Source: Anodontia alba (lineage: Eukaryota > Mollusca > Bivalvia > Lucinida > Lucinidae). From it: a DNA stretch of 64,000 nt. The stretch is from contig OZ024836.1 in assembly GCA_964016985.1 (NCBI GenBank), forward strand, positions 42,032,803 through 42,096,802, written 5' to 3'. Positions 45,701 through 57,232 of the stretch are shown here, in pieces. The position numbers were made by a program, and so were the translations under genes. The notes beneath the pieces are model-generated. The model saw only the letters and a list, made by a program, of their open reading frames with translations. It made no database searches and had not been told where the DNA came from. Each line of letters begins with the position of its first letter. Position 1 is the stretch's first letter.

Positions 45701-48700
45701 CAGACTTATAATGGGAAAAACTTAAAAAAATCTTCTACTCTGAAACGATGAGGCCAACAGATTATATATTAAGTATGTAGCAATGTTTAGTGGTCCCCTA
45801 CATAAATCCTGCCAATCAAGGCCCTTGGCTCCAAACTGGCCACACTCCAGGGGGTCATATGTTTATATAGATCCATAGCTAAAGAACCTTCAAAAATCTT
45901 CTTCTCTGAAACCATGAGGCCCAGAGCTTATATGTTTAGTATGTAGCAATGTATGGTCATCCCCTACATAAATCCTGCCAGTCAAGCCCCTGGGGTCCAA
46001 ATTGACCACGCCCCATGGGTCATATGTTTATATAGAGCTACATAACTAAAGAACCTTCAAAAATCTTCTTCTCTGAAATCATGAGGCTCAGAGCTAATAG
46101 ATTAAGTATGAAGCGATGTTAAGTGGTCTCCTGCATAAATCCTGCCAACCATGCCCCAGGGGTCATTAGCTCCCATAGACTAGTAATAGGAAAAACTTAA
46201 AAAATATTCTTCTCTGAAACATGAGGCTCAGAGCTTATATATTTAATATGTAGCAATGTATAGTGGTCCCCTACATTAATACTGCCAATTAAGCCCCTGG
46301 GGTCCAAACTGGCCACGTCCCAGGGGTTATTAGCTTCCATAGACCTAATCAAGTCCTGCTAAAGAACCTTCAAAAATCGTCTTCTCTGAAACCATGAGGC
46401 AGAGAGCTAACAGATTAAGTATGTAGTAGTGTTTAGTGATCTCCTACATAAATCCTGCCAATCAAACCTCTGGGGTCCGAACCGACCACGCCCCAGGGCT
46501 CATCAGCTCCCATAGACTTATAATGGGAAAAACTTAAAAATCTTTTCTAAAACCTTGAGGCCCACGGCTTATAGTGTGTAGCAATGTTAGTGGTCCCCTT
46601 CATAAATCCTGCTAATCAAGTCCCTGGGCTCCAAACAGGCCACACCCCAGGGGGTCATATGTAAATATAGAGCTCTATAGCTAAAGAACCTTCAAAAATC
46701 ATCTTCTCTGAAACCATGAGACCTAGAGCTAATAGATTAAGTATGTAGTGATGTTTGGTGGTTTGGTGGTCTCTTTCATAAATCCTGCCAACCATGCACC
46801 ATGGGGTCCAAATTGGCCATGCCTCGGGGGTCATTTACTCCCACAGACTTATAATGGGAAAAACTTAAAAAAATCTTTGCTGAAATCATTAGACCCACAG
46901 CTTATATATTACTTTTAGCATGTAGCAATGTTTAGTGGTCTCCTACATAAATCCTACCAAACATGTCCCTGAAGTCCAAATTGGCCATGCCCTGGGGGTC
47001 ATTTATTACTGTAGAGTTATTATAGAGATAAAACTTAAAAGAAAAAACCATGCCCCTGGGGTCCAAATTGGTCATGCCCCTCGGGTCATTAGCTCCCATA
47101 GACTTATAATGGGAAAAACTTAAAAAATCTTCTTCTGTAAAACCATCAGGCCCACATCTTATGTATTTAGAATGTAGCAATGTTTAGTGGTCCCCTACAT
47201 AAATACTGCCAATCGAGCCCCTAGGGTCTATACTGGCCATGCCTTAGGGTCATTAGCTCCCATAGACAATAATAATGGGAAAAAAAAAAACCAAACAAAT
47301 CTTCTTCTCTGAAACCATGAGGCCCATAGCTTATATATTTAGTATGTAGCAATGTTTAGTTGTCCCCTAAAGAAATCCTGCCAATCAAGCCTCTGGGGTC
47401 CAAACTGGCCACACGCTAGAGGGGGGGTTATATGTTTATATAGAACTGTATAGCAAAAGAACCTTCAAAAATCTTCTTTGAAACCATGAGGCCCAGAGCT
47501 AACAGATTTAGTATTTAGCAATGTTTAGTGGTCTCCTACATAAATCCTGCCAACCATGCCCCTGCGGTCCAAATTGGCCACGCCTCATGGGGTCATTGGC
47601 TCCTATGGACTTATAGTGGAGAAAAAAGAATCTTTTCCTCTGAAAGCATGAGGCCCACAGCTTATATATTTAGTATGTAGCAATGTTTGGTGGTCTCCTA
47701 CATATATCCTGCCAACCATGCCCCTGGGGTCGGAATTGGTCATGACCATTGGGTCATTAGCTCTCATGGACTTAAAATGGAAAAAAAAAATAAAAAATCT
47801 TCTTCTCTGAAACCATGCGGCCCATGCGTTTAGTATGTAGCAATGTTTAGTGATCCCCCACGTAAATTCTGCTAACCATGCCCCTATGGTTCAAATTGGC
47901 AATGCCCTGGGGGTCATTAACTCCCAAAGACGCATTGTGGCACAAACTTAAAAAAATCTCCTTTTCTAAAACCATGAGGCCCACATCTTATGTATTTAAT
48001 ATGTAGCAATAATTAGTGGTCCTCTACATAAATCCTGCCAATCAAGCCCCTGGGGTCCAAACTGGCCATGCCCCAGGGGCTATTAACTCCCATAGACTTA
48101 CACTGGAAAAAAAAATCTTCTTCTCTGAAACCATATGGCCCACAGCTTATATATTTAGTATGTAGCAATGTTTAATGGTCCCCTACATAAATCCTGCCAA
48201 TCAAGGCCCTAGGGCCCAAACTGGCCATGCCCCAGGGGGTCATTTGTTTATATAGAACTATATAGCTAAAGAACCCTCAAAAATCTTCTTCTCTGAAGCC
48301 ATGAGGCCCAGAGCTAACATATTTAGTATATAGCAATGTTTAGTGGTCTCCTACATAAATCCTGCCAACCATGCCCCTGGGATCCAAATTGGTCACGCCC
48401 TTGGGGTCATCAACTCCCACAGACATAATTGGAAAAACTTAAAAAAATCTTTGCTGAAATCATTAGACCCACAGCTTATATATAATATTTAGCATGTAGC
48501 GATGTTTAGTGGTCTCCTACATAAATCCTACCAAACATATCCTTGAAGTCCAAATTGGCCATGCCCTGGGGGTCATTTATTAGCTCACCTGAGCACGAAG
48601 TGCTCATGGTGAGCTATTGTGGTCAGTCAATGTCCGTCGTCCGTCGTCCGGCGTCAACAAATGCTTTAAAAGCCTACTCCTCCTACACCCCTGGGCCAAT

Positions 48701-50490
48701 TGACTTGATACTTGGTAGGAAGCATCGGGGTGACTTGTAGATCAAAAATAGCTAAAATCGTTCCGATCGGAAATCCAACATGGCCGCCATCTTGAAAATC
48801 TATTTTTAGCTTCTTCTCCTGAACCGAAAGGCCAATTGACTCCAAACTTGCTAGGAAGCATCAGGGTGACTTGTAGATCAAAAGTAGCTAAAATCGTGCC
48901 GATCGGAAATCCAAGATGGCCGCCATGGCTGCCATCTTGAAAATCTATTTTTTGCTTCTTCTCCTGAACCGAAAGGCCAGTTGACTCCAAACTTGCTAGG
49001 AAGCATCAGGGTGACTTGTAGATCAAAAATAGCTAAAATCGTGCCGATCGGAAATCCAAGATGGCCGCCATGGCCGCCATCTTGAAAATCTATTTTTCGC
49101 TTCTTCTCCTGAACCGAAAGGCCAATTGACTCCAAACTTGCTAGGAAGCATCAGGGTGACTTGTAGATCAAAAGTAGCTAAAATCGTGCCAATCGGAAAT
49201 CCAAGATGGCCGTCATGGCGGCCATCTTGAAAATCTATTTTTTGCTTTTTCTCCTGAACCGAAAGGCCAATTGACTCCAAACTTGCTAGGAAGCATCAGG
49301 ATTACTTGTAGATCAAAAATAGCTAAAATCGTGCAGATCGGAAATCCAAGATGGCAGCCATGGCCCCCATCTTGAAAATCTATTTTTCCCTTAAACTCCT
49401 AACCCCAAAAGCCAATTGACCCCAAACTTGGTAGGAGGCATTAGGGTGACTTATAGATCAAAAATAGCAAAAATCGTGCCTATCGGAAATCCAAGATGGC
49501 TGCCATGGCAGCCATCTTGAAAATCTATTTTTCGCTTCTTCTCCTGAACAGAAAGGCCAGTTGACTCCAAACTTGGTAGGAAGCATCGGGGTGACTTGTA
49601 GATCAAAAATAGCTAAAATCATGCCGATCGTAAAACCAGGATGGGTGCCATAGCAGCCATCTTGAAAATCTATTTTTCGCTGATTCTCCTGAACCGAAAG
49701 GCCAGTTGACTCCACACTTGGTAGGAAGCATTTGGGTGACTTGTAGATCAAAAATAGCTAAAATCATGCCGATCGTAAATCCAAGATGGCCACCATGGCG
49801 TCTGTCTTGAAAATCTATTTTTCGCTTCTTCTCCTAAACCCAAAAGTCACTTGACTCGAAACTTAGTAGGAAGCATCAGGTTGACTTGTAGGTCAAATGT
49901 AGCTAAAATCGTTCTGATCAGAAATCCCAGATGGCCACCATGGCCGCCATCTTGAAAATCTATATTTAGCTTCTTCTCCTGCACCTGAAGGCCAACTGAC
50001 TCCAAACATCGTAGGGGACATTGGGGTGACTTGTAGATCAAAAATAGCTAAAATTGTGCCAATCGGATATCCAAGATGGCCGCCATGGCAGCCATCTTGA
50101 AAATCTATTTTTCGCCTCTTCTCCTGAACTGAAAGGCCAGTTGACTCGAAACTTGGTAGGAAGCATTGGGGTGACTCGTAGATCAAAAATAGCTAAAATC
50201 ATGCCGATTGTAATTCCAAGCTGGCTGCCATTTAGAGTTTGTTCAAATGATCACCCTCAATTGACTGGCATGCCATATATCTTCTTCAAAATAAAGAACT
50301 GCTTAAATGATGATCTTTTCATTAGTTGCGATGACAGGATTGGAAAAATGTTGCATAACATCTGCATATCTGCAGTGACTGTGTCACTCAGGTGAGCGAC
50401 CCATGGCCCGTGGGCCTCTTGTTAATATAGAGCTATTATAGAGCTAAAACTTAAAGAAAAAGTTTCTTTGAAACCAAAGGGCCCTAAGCA
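42732..50490 (+). mobile_element. HT19: very long hairpin-tailed element, about 167 bp array, interrupted by HT20
   Basis: 5' end AGCTCACCTTAGCCGAAGGCTCAGGATGAGCT and a clear microsatellite CTGTCTGTCTGTTCGTCCG at 42788-42832. More than 30 units follow, of the same unit family as HT14 (CTACATAAATCCTGCCAATC, AGCTTATATATTTAGTATGT). A second unit form carries ATATGTTTATATAGAGCTATATAG. HT20 occupies 48582-50423, after which HT19 resumes briefly (AATATAGAGCTATTATAGAG), matching the uninterrupted unit at 47006-47035. The 3' tail is missing; HT21 sequence takes over near 50490. Confidence 0.7.
48582..50423 (+). mobile_element. HT20: YY1-like palindrome array element, copy 2, nested in HT19
   Basis: 5' end AGCTCACCTGAGCACGAAGTGC, GTCCGTCGTCCGTCG, then about 11 units of 145 bp, several with near-perfect 28 bp palindromes such as 48912-48939, 49057-49084 and 49202-49229. 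The tail has CTCAGGTGAGCG, GGCCCGTGGGCC and TCTTGTT. Units in the centre are nearly identical to each other. Minus-strand frames of 82-97 codons here simply follow the repeat period and are not genes. Confidence 0.8.
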
Positions 50491-51022
50491 GGTGCGATCA
50501 TCATGAATCTTTGTCAAAATGTTTGTCTTGATGATTACTTGGTCAAATTTCGGCCTGGGTCACTTATGACCTAGATTTCACGGTCCAGTGACTTTCTTAA
50601 GTTTTTTTAATTAGGTCAGTTTCTCAGTAACTGTTGGTCCTACAGCAATGATACTTGGCACTTGCAGACATCTTAGCATGGCCTCTTGAATGCAGTCATC
50701 TATATTTGACCTTGGCCTATATTCCACAGTCCACTGACTTTGTTAAGTTTTTGCATTTAGGTCAGTTTCTCAGTAATTATTGGTCCTACAGCCAGTGATA
50801 CTTAGCACATGCATACATCTTAGCATGGCCTCTTGAGTGCAGTCATTCATATTTGACCGTGAGCTATATTTCATGGTTCATTAGGCATGCTACATTGTCT
50901 TACTTGTTAGTATAATCATCTTCAATCTTGGTCAAAGTGTTTGCCTTGATCGTTTATGGGTCAGATTCTCTAAGTGCTATGATACTCAGGTGAGCATTAC
51001 ATGCCATCATGGCCCTCTTGTT
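50491..51022 (+). mobile_element. HT21: 3' part of a 145 bp-family element
   Basis: It begins with one partial unit (ATCATCATGAATCTTTGTCA) and two copies of the GTCAGTTTCTCAGTAA segment seen in HT12 and HT16. It ends CTCAGGTGAGCATTACATG, CCATCATGGCCC, TCTTGTT. The 5' end is lost. Confidence 0.65.
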
Positions 51023-51045
51023 CTACTTTCTCCTCAAAAGCATAT

Positions 51046-51400
51046 ATTGTGGGTATTCATAAGAAGCCCCTTGGGGGTGGTTGGGTGAGGCAAAGGTGTT
51101 GTTTGTCTTACGTTACTGGGGCATCCGACTGATACTGGCTTACAGTTGGGCAAGGCCTGTTAACCTTGCAGCAGGTAAGATAGAGGGGGGATATTTTTTT
51201 TTCTTATGTTTCTTCACTTTAATTCATGTTCCTCTTTCTCCTCTGTCCCTCTCTTTCATCTCCTCTACTATCTCTTCCATCTCTCTTCTCCCTTTCTCTG
51301 GGAGACAACACAAAATTACCCACAAGGGTTGACATATGGTTAAACCCCAACACAATCAATCTGCCAGATGCTTATGATGAGAACCCACAACATATATTAA
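51046..51400. mobile_element. Foldback MITE family G, copy 4, with an inserted pyrimidine tract
   Basis: Left arm ATATATTGTGGGTATTCATA and right arm GATGAGAACCCACAACATATA are about 300 bp apart instead of adjacent. Between them lie a segment with TTACGTTACTGGGGC and a C/T-rich tract (51228-51300, CTCTTTCATCTCCTCTAC). The insert is unidentified. Confidence 0.45.
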
Positions 51401-51546
51401 TTACATGTATATCAACTCTATACAAAATAAGTCAGGGTGTATTTACATATAGTTTTAGACATTCCATGTTGATTATCCCAACCTTTTGTGTTATAAATTT
51501 TTGTGAAAGAAACTTAAGTAATTAGATAATATATATTGTGGCCTAA

Positions 51547-51877
51547 CCGGCATAGTGGCTCAGTGGTAGAGCGTCCGCTTTGTGACCGGTAGGTTGTGGG
51601 TTCGATCCCCGGCCGGGTCATACCAAAGACTTAAAAAATGGTACTAGCTGCTCTTTTGCTTGGCACTCAGCATTAACAAAGTAGAGCTAGAACTGGTCAG
51701 CTCAGTGTCAGTATAATGTGACTGGGTGGAATATCATTTCAAAGTGTCTCAGGCGTGATATTTCAGTGAGGCAGCACTCTCAAAATGAGCATTGAGCTCC
51801 CTGCCACATCCAGACACCGACGCGATATGACTGAGCGATTGTTGAATGCGACGTTCAGCCCAAATCAAACAAACAAA
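51547..51877 (+). mobile_element. tRNA-derived SINE (second family) with perfect 14 bp target duplication
   Basis: The head has an A box (TGGCTCAGTGGTAGAGC) and a B box (GGTTCGATCCCC), and a loop-like TTTGTGA with a His-type GTG. The tRNA-unrelated body contains GACTGGGTGGAAT and GCATTGAGCTCCC, with a tail GCGACGTTCAGCCCAAATC then AAACAAACAAA. The direct repeats ATATTGTGGCCTAA at 51533-51546 and 51878-51891 are identical, so the insertion is young. The body resembles SINEs known from bivalves (V-SINE or BivaM type), but I did not assign a family. Acceptor-stem pairing is too poor for a functional tRNA. Confidence 0.9.
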
Positions 51878-52119
51878 ATATTGTGGCCTAAGAATTGGGA
51901 CAGATAGGCCTGAGCAAACATTATGGCTCAGGGTCTAGTATGTTTGCCACTCGTCCAGCACTATTGTTGACACATCAAGAGATATTAAGTAATTTTATTT
52001 TTTTATGTTTTTTTTTTCAAATTTTAGGACAAGTATAGTTAGGATGTAAGCTGTCCCAATACTAAGGGTAAATACGGCAGATAAAATATATTGTGGCATT
52101 ATATATTTCTACTATAAAT

Positions 52120-52339
52120 TGAGCTTGTGCATGACAAAACCTACAGTAAGACCTGTGTGACCAGCGAAGACTCAGATCAGCCTGTACATTCATCCAATAG
52201 GACAAGGGTTCTCGTTTATAACTCCTTGGATAGCCTGGAGGCTGTTGAAGGCCCTTGCAATCAGTGAAGATGCGCAGGCTGATCTGAATTTTCGCTGGTC
52301 GCACAACTCTTATTGTAGGTTTTGTCGTGCACTGGCTCA
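52120..52339. mobile_element. MITE with about 60 bp terminal inverted repeats
   Basis: Left TGAGCTTGTGCATGACAAAA and right inverse TGAGCCAGTGCACGACAAAA, continuing through CCTACARTAAGA and GACCAGCGAA to CAGATCAGCCTG. Only about 100 bp lies between the arms. The inner CAGATCAGCCTG / CAGGCTGATCTG motif occurs in several other repeats here. Non-coding. Confidence 0.75.
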
Positions 52340-52539
52340 GTCAACATATTTGGCCAAAAATCTTCAGGTAGCACATTGGACTACCCAAAGAGAAAGGTAA
52401 AAAATATTGAAATAAAATTACAGTGTAGAACTTAAAGGAGCAGACTGATCTGGATCTGCACTGTTTGCTCAGTCTGCTTTGTCCAAATTATTAAGGGCAT
52501 AGGCAACCAAATTGGCCTGTCCCATAGCTCTTGCTTAGG

Positions 52540-52690
52540 CACTTTTTTTCAACCAAAAAGTCTCAGTGAAAACATATGTTGTGGATACTGATTAGAAGAG
52601 GCGCTTCTAATGTTTTCATGAGAAGGTGCGCTTCTAATGAGTACCTACAACATGTTTTCATTGAGAAATAAGAAACCCCCACTTACTTGA
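52540..52690. mobile_element. Foldback MITE family G, copy 5
   Basis: Arms AACATATGTTGTGGATACTG and GAGTACCTACAACATGTTTT, with a duplicated GCGCTTCTAATG in the centre and GAGAAATAAGAAACC at the right. Confidence 0.6.
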
Positions 52691-52727
52691 GCTATGCTGT
52701 CCTTTGATCATCAGTTGTAATATTGAT

Positions 52728-53156
52728 GCCAAATAAAAAAATGTGTGATTAGGGTAACATGTTAGAAAAAATAGGTAGGGTAGGTCTGTTGTTGTTTTTT
52801 TTTTTTTGTTTTTTTTTACACATTTTTACACTTTTTTTATGGAGAATAATACAATAATTGCACTTATAATTCACATTTTACCAAGACTGTTTGACTATAC
52901 TTAGATGTTTCTAAAAATACAGATAGAATGGCAGACAGTGTAGACCCTGATCAAACTGCTGCTTTAAGTCAAACTAGGAGCAGTTTGATCTGTGTAGACA
53001 CTGTTTGCTCAGCCCTCCTTATCCAAATATTTAGCATAAATATTTTATCCCAGTCCAACATATTTTTTTGAGAAAACATGAAAAAAAATGCTAGGTTTCA
53101 CCAGGAAAATTAGGTAGGGTAGGGTTACCCTAAACACACACATTTTTTTATTTGGC
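52728..53156. mobile_element. MITE with GCCAAATAAAAAAATGTGTG terminal inverted repeats
   Basis: Left GCCAAATAAAAAAATGTGTG plus ATTAGGGTAAC; right ends TTTTTTTATTTGGC, with GGTTACCCTAAACACACAC before it. TAGGTAGGGTAGG lies inside both arms. The centre has a hairpin AAACTGCT / AGCAGTTT and poly-T. 429 bp and non-coding. Confidence 0.65.
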
Positions 53157-53388
53157 CTGAGTATACATTTACTGTACAAACAGGTATTACATGTGCAGGT
53201 GAGCGAATAGCTGTATCGCAGGGAATACAGGACTTTCTAAATGCTGTGCCAAGTGTTGTGTCGATGATCAGTTATAATTGAATAATTGATGATTAATTGA
53301 AAATAGGTTTCAGTTCTACTAATTGATTATATTATTAAGAAATAATTGATTAATCAAAAATATTCATGTCAGCCTTTCTATTATTATT

Positions 53389-53705
53389 AGCTTACCTGAA
53401 CAACAATTGTATTACCCTCTGCGTTGGCGTCAGTGTCCACAGATGTTAAAGTTTTCATTAAAGTTTTTAAGACCTCTTTATTTCCTAACCTTATCACCGA
53501 TTTCATTCATCTTTGATATGATTATACATATTGGTCCAAAATTTTGTGCAGTACCATCTCCACCACCCTAGGTCATGTCAAGGTCAAGGTCACAAACAGA
53601 ATTTTCATGTTAAAATTTTACGTCAAAGTTTTTATGACCTCATTTTTTATTTGATTGACAAGCGGGAGTTCAGGTGAGCTATCCTGTTTGGCGACAGGTC
53701 TTGTT
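53389..53705 (+). mobile_element. HT22: short hairpin-tailed element
   Basis: 5' AGCTTACCTGAAC and 3' GTTCAGGTGAGCT (53668-53680) are inverse in 12 of 13 positions. The tail has CCTGT-ttggcg-ACAGG and TCTTGTT. The microsatellite is GCGTTGGCGTCAGTGTCC. The body has one and a half units with AAAGTTTTTAAGACCTC and GGTCAAGGTCACA. 317 bp; same family as HT24. Confidence 0.75.
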
Positions 53706-54605
53706 AAAGTTACACTTCATAAGGCAACTATGTTGAAAGAAATATGCTAGATATTAGAAACTACCAGTTCAGTAAGTTATAAATGACAAGAAGTAATATA
53801 CTGTAGCAAGTCCTGCTTTCAACTTTCAATGAAGCCTACATACTGCAAAGATGGAGGTTTTGCATTTTTCTATGCATTGTTTTAATAAGGACATTTGAAC
53901 TCAAATTATGCATGCAAATGATATGGTATGCATGAATTGATCAGACTGCTAGAAATACAGTTATAACACTGTTTCAAGTCAGTGCTGGGTTTGACGGTCT
54001 TCCAATAGCTTTCGATTATAATCAGTAATCAGTGGAAGAGTGCTCTTGGATTATTTTCCATGATTGATCATGAAAATCCCATAATCGAACAATACTGGCC
54101 ATGCCTATACTGTACAGTGGATGTATACTTAAAAATAATAAATGTAAAGGTCAAAGTGACAAGTAAATTTGATCCTTCTATACGTATGTTAGTTTGTGTT
54201 GTTTTAATTGAACAGACCCATGAAGTTGCAGACTTTGTCAGAAAGAAATTGTGAACTCCATCCAAAGTCAGTGAACAAAGGAATCAGTGAACCTGAGTCC
54301 CAGTGGGTCATCTTTCACAAGATAATGAAGACTGCAGGGGTATTGTAATTTTTCTTGTACATCTTGATAATCTGTGACTATTGGCCTTTCCCAAATTTTA
54401 AACACAGTTGTGATGCATGACCGGAGTATTCCACTATTGTTTAGTTTGAAATTACATTGCATTATCTTGAAAACTGTTTTGTTATGGCTGACCACTCACT
54501 GACCCATATGATAGCATCTCCCTTACTACCAAGGCAATATTTCCATGCTAGGAAGATAAACTCGTACCTGTATAAGTCTCGTCTCAAAGACTTCATAAGG
54601 CATTT
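53706..54605. other. Unassigned sequence, no convincing gene
   Basis: AT-rich. A possible acceptor TTTTAATTGAACAG ending near 54221 is followed by an open stretch of 12 codons to TGA, too short to support. No repeats with defined ends were found. Confidence 0.4.
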
Positions 54606-55390
54606 TGTCACACCTGCTTGTAACAGGGTGCAATATAGGTGTCTGCTTTTCCATCCATTCATCCATCGGTCCATCTGTTCGTCCATCTGTCTGTCAACAT
54701 TTATGTCGAAGTTTGACATTTATGTCAAAGTTAGTATTCTAATCAACTACATGACTAAACAACCATCAAATCTTGCATGAAACATTTCCTTGACCTCCTG
54801 ACTTTGCAACATAGGCATCCCCTTTTCGTTCATCTGTCCATTCGTCCATCGATAGTTCAACATTTATGTCAAAGTTTGACATTTACAGCAAAGTTAGTAT
54901 TCTTATCAACTACAAGATTAAACAACCATCAAACCTTGCATAAAACATCTCCCTGACCTCCTGACTTTGCGATATAGGTGTCTGCTTTTCCATCCATTCA
55001 TCCATCCATCTGTCAACATTTACATCGAAGTTCGACATTTACATCAAAGTTAGTATTCTAATCAACTACAAGACTAAACAACCATCAAACCTTGCATGAA
55101 ACATCTCCCTGACCTCCTGACTTTGCGACATACGCATCCACTTTTCTATTCGTCCGATTATTCGTCCATCTGTCTGTCAGTAGTTATGTCGAAGTTCGAC
55201 ATTTACGTCAGAGTTAGTATTCTAAATCAACTACAAGACTAAACAACTATCAGACCTTGCATGAAACATCTCCCTGACCTCCTGACTGTGCGTTATAGGC
55301 ATCCACTTTTCCGTTCGTCCATCCATCGGTCCGCCAGTCCATCTGCCAACATTTATTTCAAAGTTTGACATTTACCTCAAATTTACATTC
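54606..55390 (+). mobile_element. HT23: GTCGCACC-type element, 3' truncated
   Basis: It starts TGTCACACCTGCTTG with CATCCATTCATCCATCGGTCC microsatellite. About five units of 160-175 bp are the same as the first array of HT7 (GACATTTACRTCAAAGTTAG, CCTTGCATGAAACATCTCC). Similarity ends near 55390 at ATTCTTACAG, where a small foldback (ATTCTTACAGGAAG / CTTCC-a-CTGTAAGAAT, 55388-55430) begins. Confidence 0.65.
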
Positions 55391-55430
55391 TTACAGGAAG
55401 AACCCATGCGCCTTCCACTGTAAGAATTCC

Positions 55431-57232
55431 TTTAGAACGCTAAAGGCTAAAATAAATTATAACTGAGCCATTTCACCGTAAAATATTCTAGTAAACAGAC
55501 TTGTGATTAAAATAAAAAGGACCTCTGTATATGTGTTCAAGGTGAATATAGTATGTGTCATTTGTGTAAATCGCGCTAACTAATGAATGTGTATGCAGTT
55601 AACATAACGCCTAACGGTAGCTTACTTTTACGCATATATGTACGGTGTGTGCGGTTAACATAACGACATAACGCCTAACTGTGTCATACATTTAAGCGTA
55701 TATGTCCGGTATGTACATGTCAGATGAGAATATGTAATATCAAAGTACGGTAGTGCTATCATTGCGCCGATCCATTATCTTATTCAAATAAAAATATTAA
55801 TGATTGCATTCTGATCAGGGTCTACAGAACCTATCAGACTCACCAGACTGATCAGGATCCATAGAATCGATCAAACTTAACCTCCCTATTCGGTTTATAG
55901 TTTACACACCCGACACGGCACATTCGTCTGATCAGAGTCTACATATATAACCAAAGTATACACATCTGATCAGGGTCTATCTACTTATCATGCCGGGTTT
56001 GTAAGTACGAATGATACATAAAATCGCAACGTAGTAAAGCAATAAATTTACCTACTCGAATTTTAGCTGCGGTAAAGACGAGCAAGAATATTGCAAGAAT
56101 AAAATTAAATAAATTATTGACTTACCATGGTCAGATTCCCCAGATACAGCACAACATAATATTAGAAATAGGAAGACAAGGATCAGTCTTCGATGAATTA
56201 AATTTTGTAGTGTGTATCGTTCTATTCAACCAGGGAACTTTTATAGTAATGTGGCACGTTTTGAAACATTGTGTCCACAAGAAATCCGTGAAATTCAAGA
56301 TCTAAAATTATATTCACAAGAATACCATGATAGTCAAGATTTAAAATAACCTGTTGGATTGTCCGAACGGTGCAAAGTTTCACACAGCAACTGCTAAAAC
56401 TATGAAGTAAAAAACATTTTTCTCTCGGAACGCTACAAAACTGCAAAATTACGACAGAAAATTGTCTCCCCTTTCAAAAGATAGCCTTGAGACGAAAATC
56501 AATCCCAGAACAGTGAAGATATTGATCACCAAACCTAGGTTCACTCGGAATATATAGTGTTCTGGTAACTGCTCAAGTATATAGACGTAAATAAGCAAAT
56601 ACACCCTCAACATAACTGTCTTGTGATTACCGTAACACCGTAACTTGAAAGCTGAAGTGTACCTACTTGCTTAAAAAGTAAAACTGTCATCATAATCAGC
56701 GCTCCAGTTACAAATGCATTAATCTAACCTGGTTAATAAAAATCGATACAAAACTTCTTTTTATACTATGTACATGTAAAATATATTCAAGATAAAACAG
56801 GGACATGACAATGTCATCTATTGTTATTGTTGTTACCAACAGCGTCAGCAACGTCTCCTAGCAGTTATGATGTCAGAACGTTTGAAATGAAATAATTCTT
56901 TTAGTGAATTATCTATTATAATTCACGGAGAAATCTCAGTAAATCACTGCTGAAAATGTAATAAACAGGTATGACATACCTTATTTTGTGAATAGACCTG
57001 TGCCACTGCTTAACTGGAAAGTGTCAACAGTGTTTAAAATTCAGAAAAGACCAATAGTGTATTTACCCTTAGTCTGCTTTTATGCTCATTAAACAAAGTT
57101 TTGAAATATATTTGTTATGCAGTTCACATGAAATGGCAAGCCTTATTTTCTCAGACAGCAATAATATAAAAACTATTTCAAAATGTTATCTGTTGCAATT
57201 GTGATTGCTGCATTTAAGGTTAAGCTATTTAC
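55431..57232. other. Unassigned sequence; CTGATCAG motifs at 55.8-56.0 kb
   Basis: A segment at 55810-55990 holds four diverged CTGATCAGGGTCTAC motifs with CATAGAAC/TATAACC spacers. The short repeat GTTAACATAACG...CGCCTAAC occurs twice near 55600-55670. The remainder is AT-rich with no exon or array that I can support. Confidence 0.4.

Noticed and set aside
48742..49280. Minus-strand frames of 82-85 codons repeated every 145 bp
   Set aside because: They follow the unit period of HT20 and arise from absence of stops in one frame of the unit; no known domain.
33278..50490. Classical centromeric satellite
   Set aside because: Unit families change every few kb, each block has mobile-element heads and tails, and blocks are nested rather than homogeneous.
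51547..51620. Functional tRNA-His gene
   Set aside because: Acceptor and anticodon stems pair poorly, and the sequence continues into a SINE body with A-rich tail and flanking target duplication.
54222..54254. Terminal exon after TTTTAATTGAACAG
   Set aside because: Only 12 codons, weak polypyrimidine tract, no partner exon nearby.
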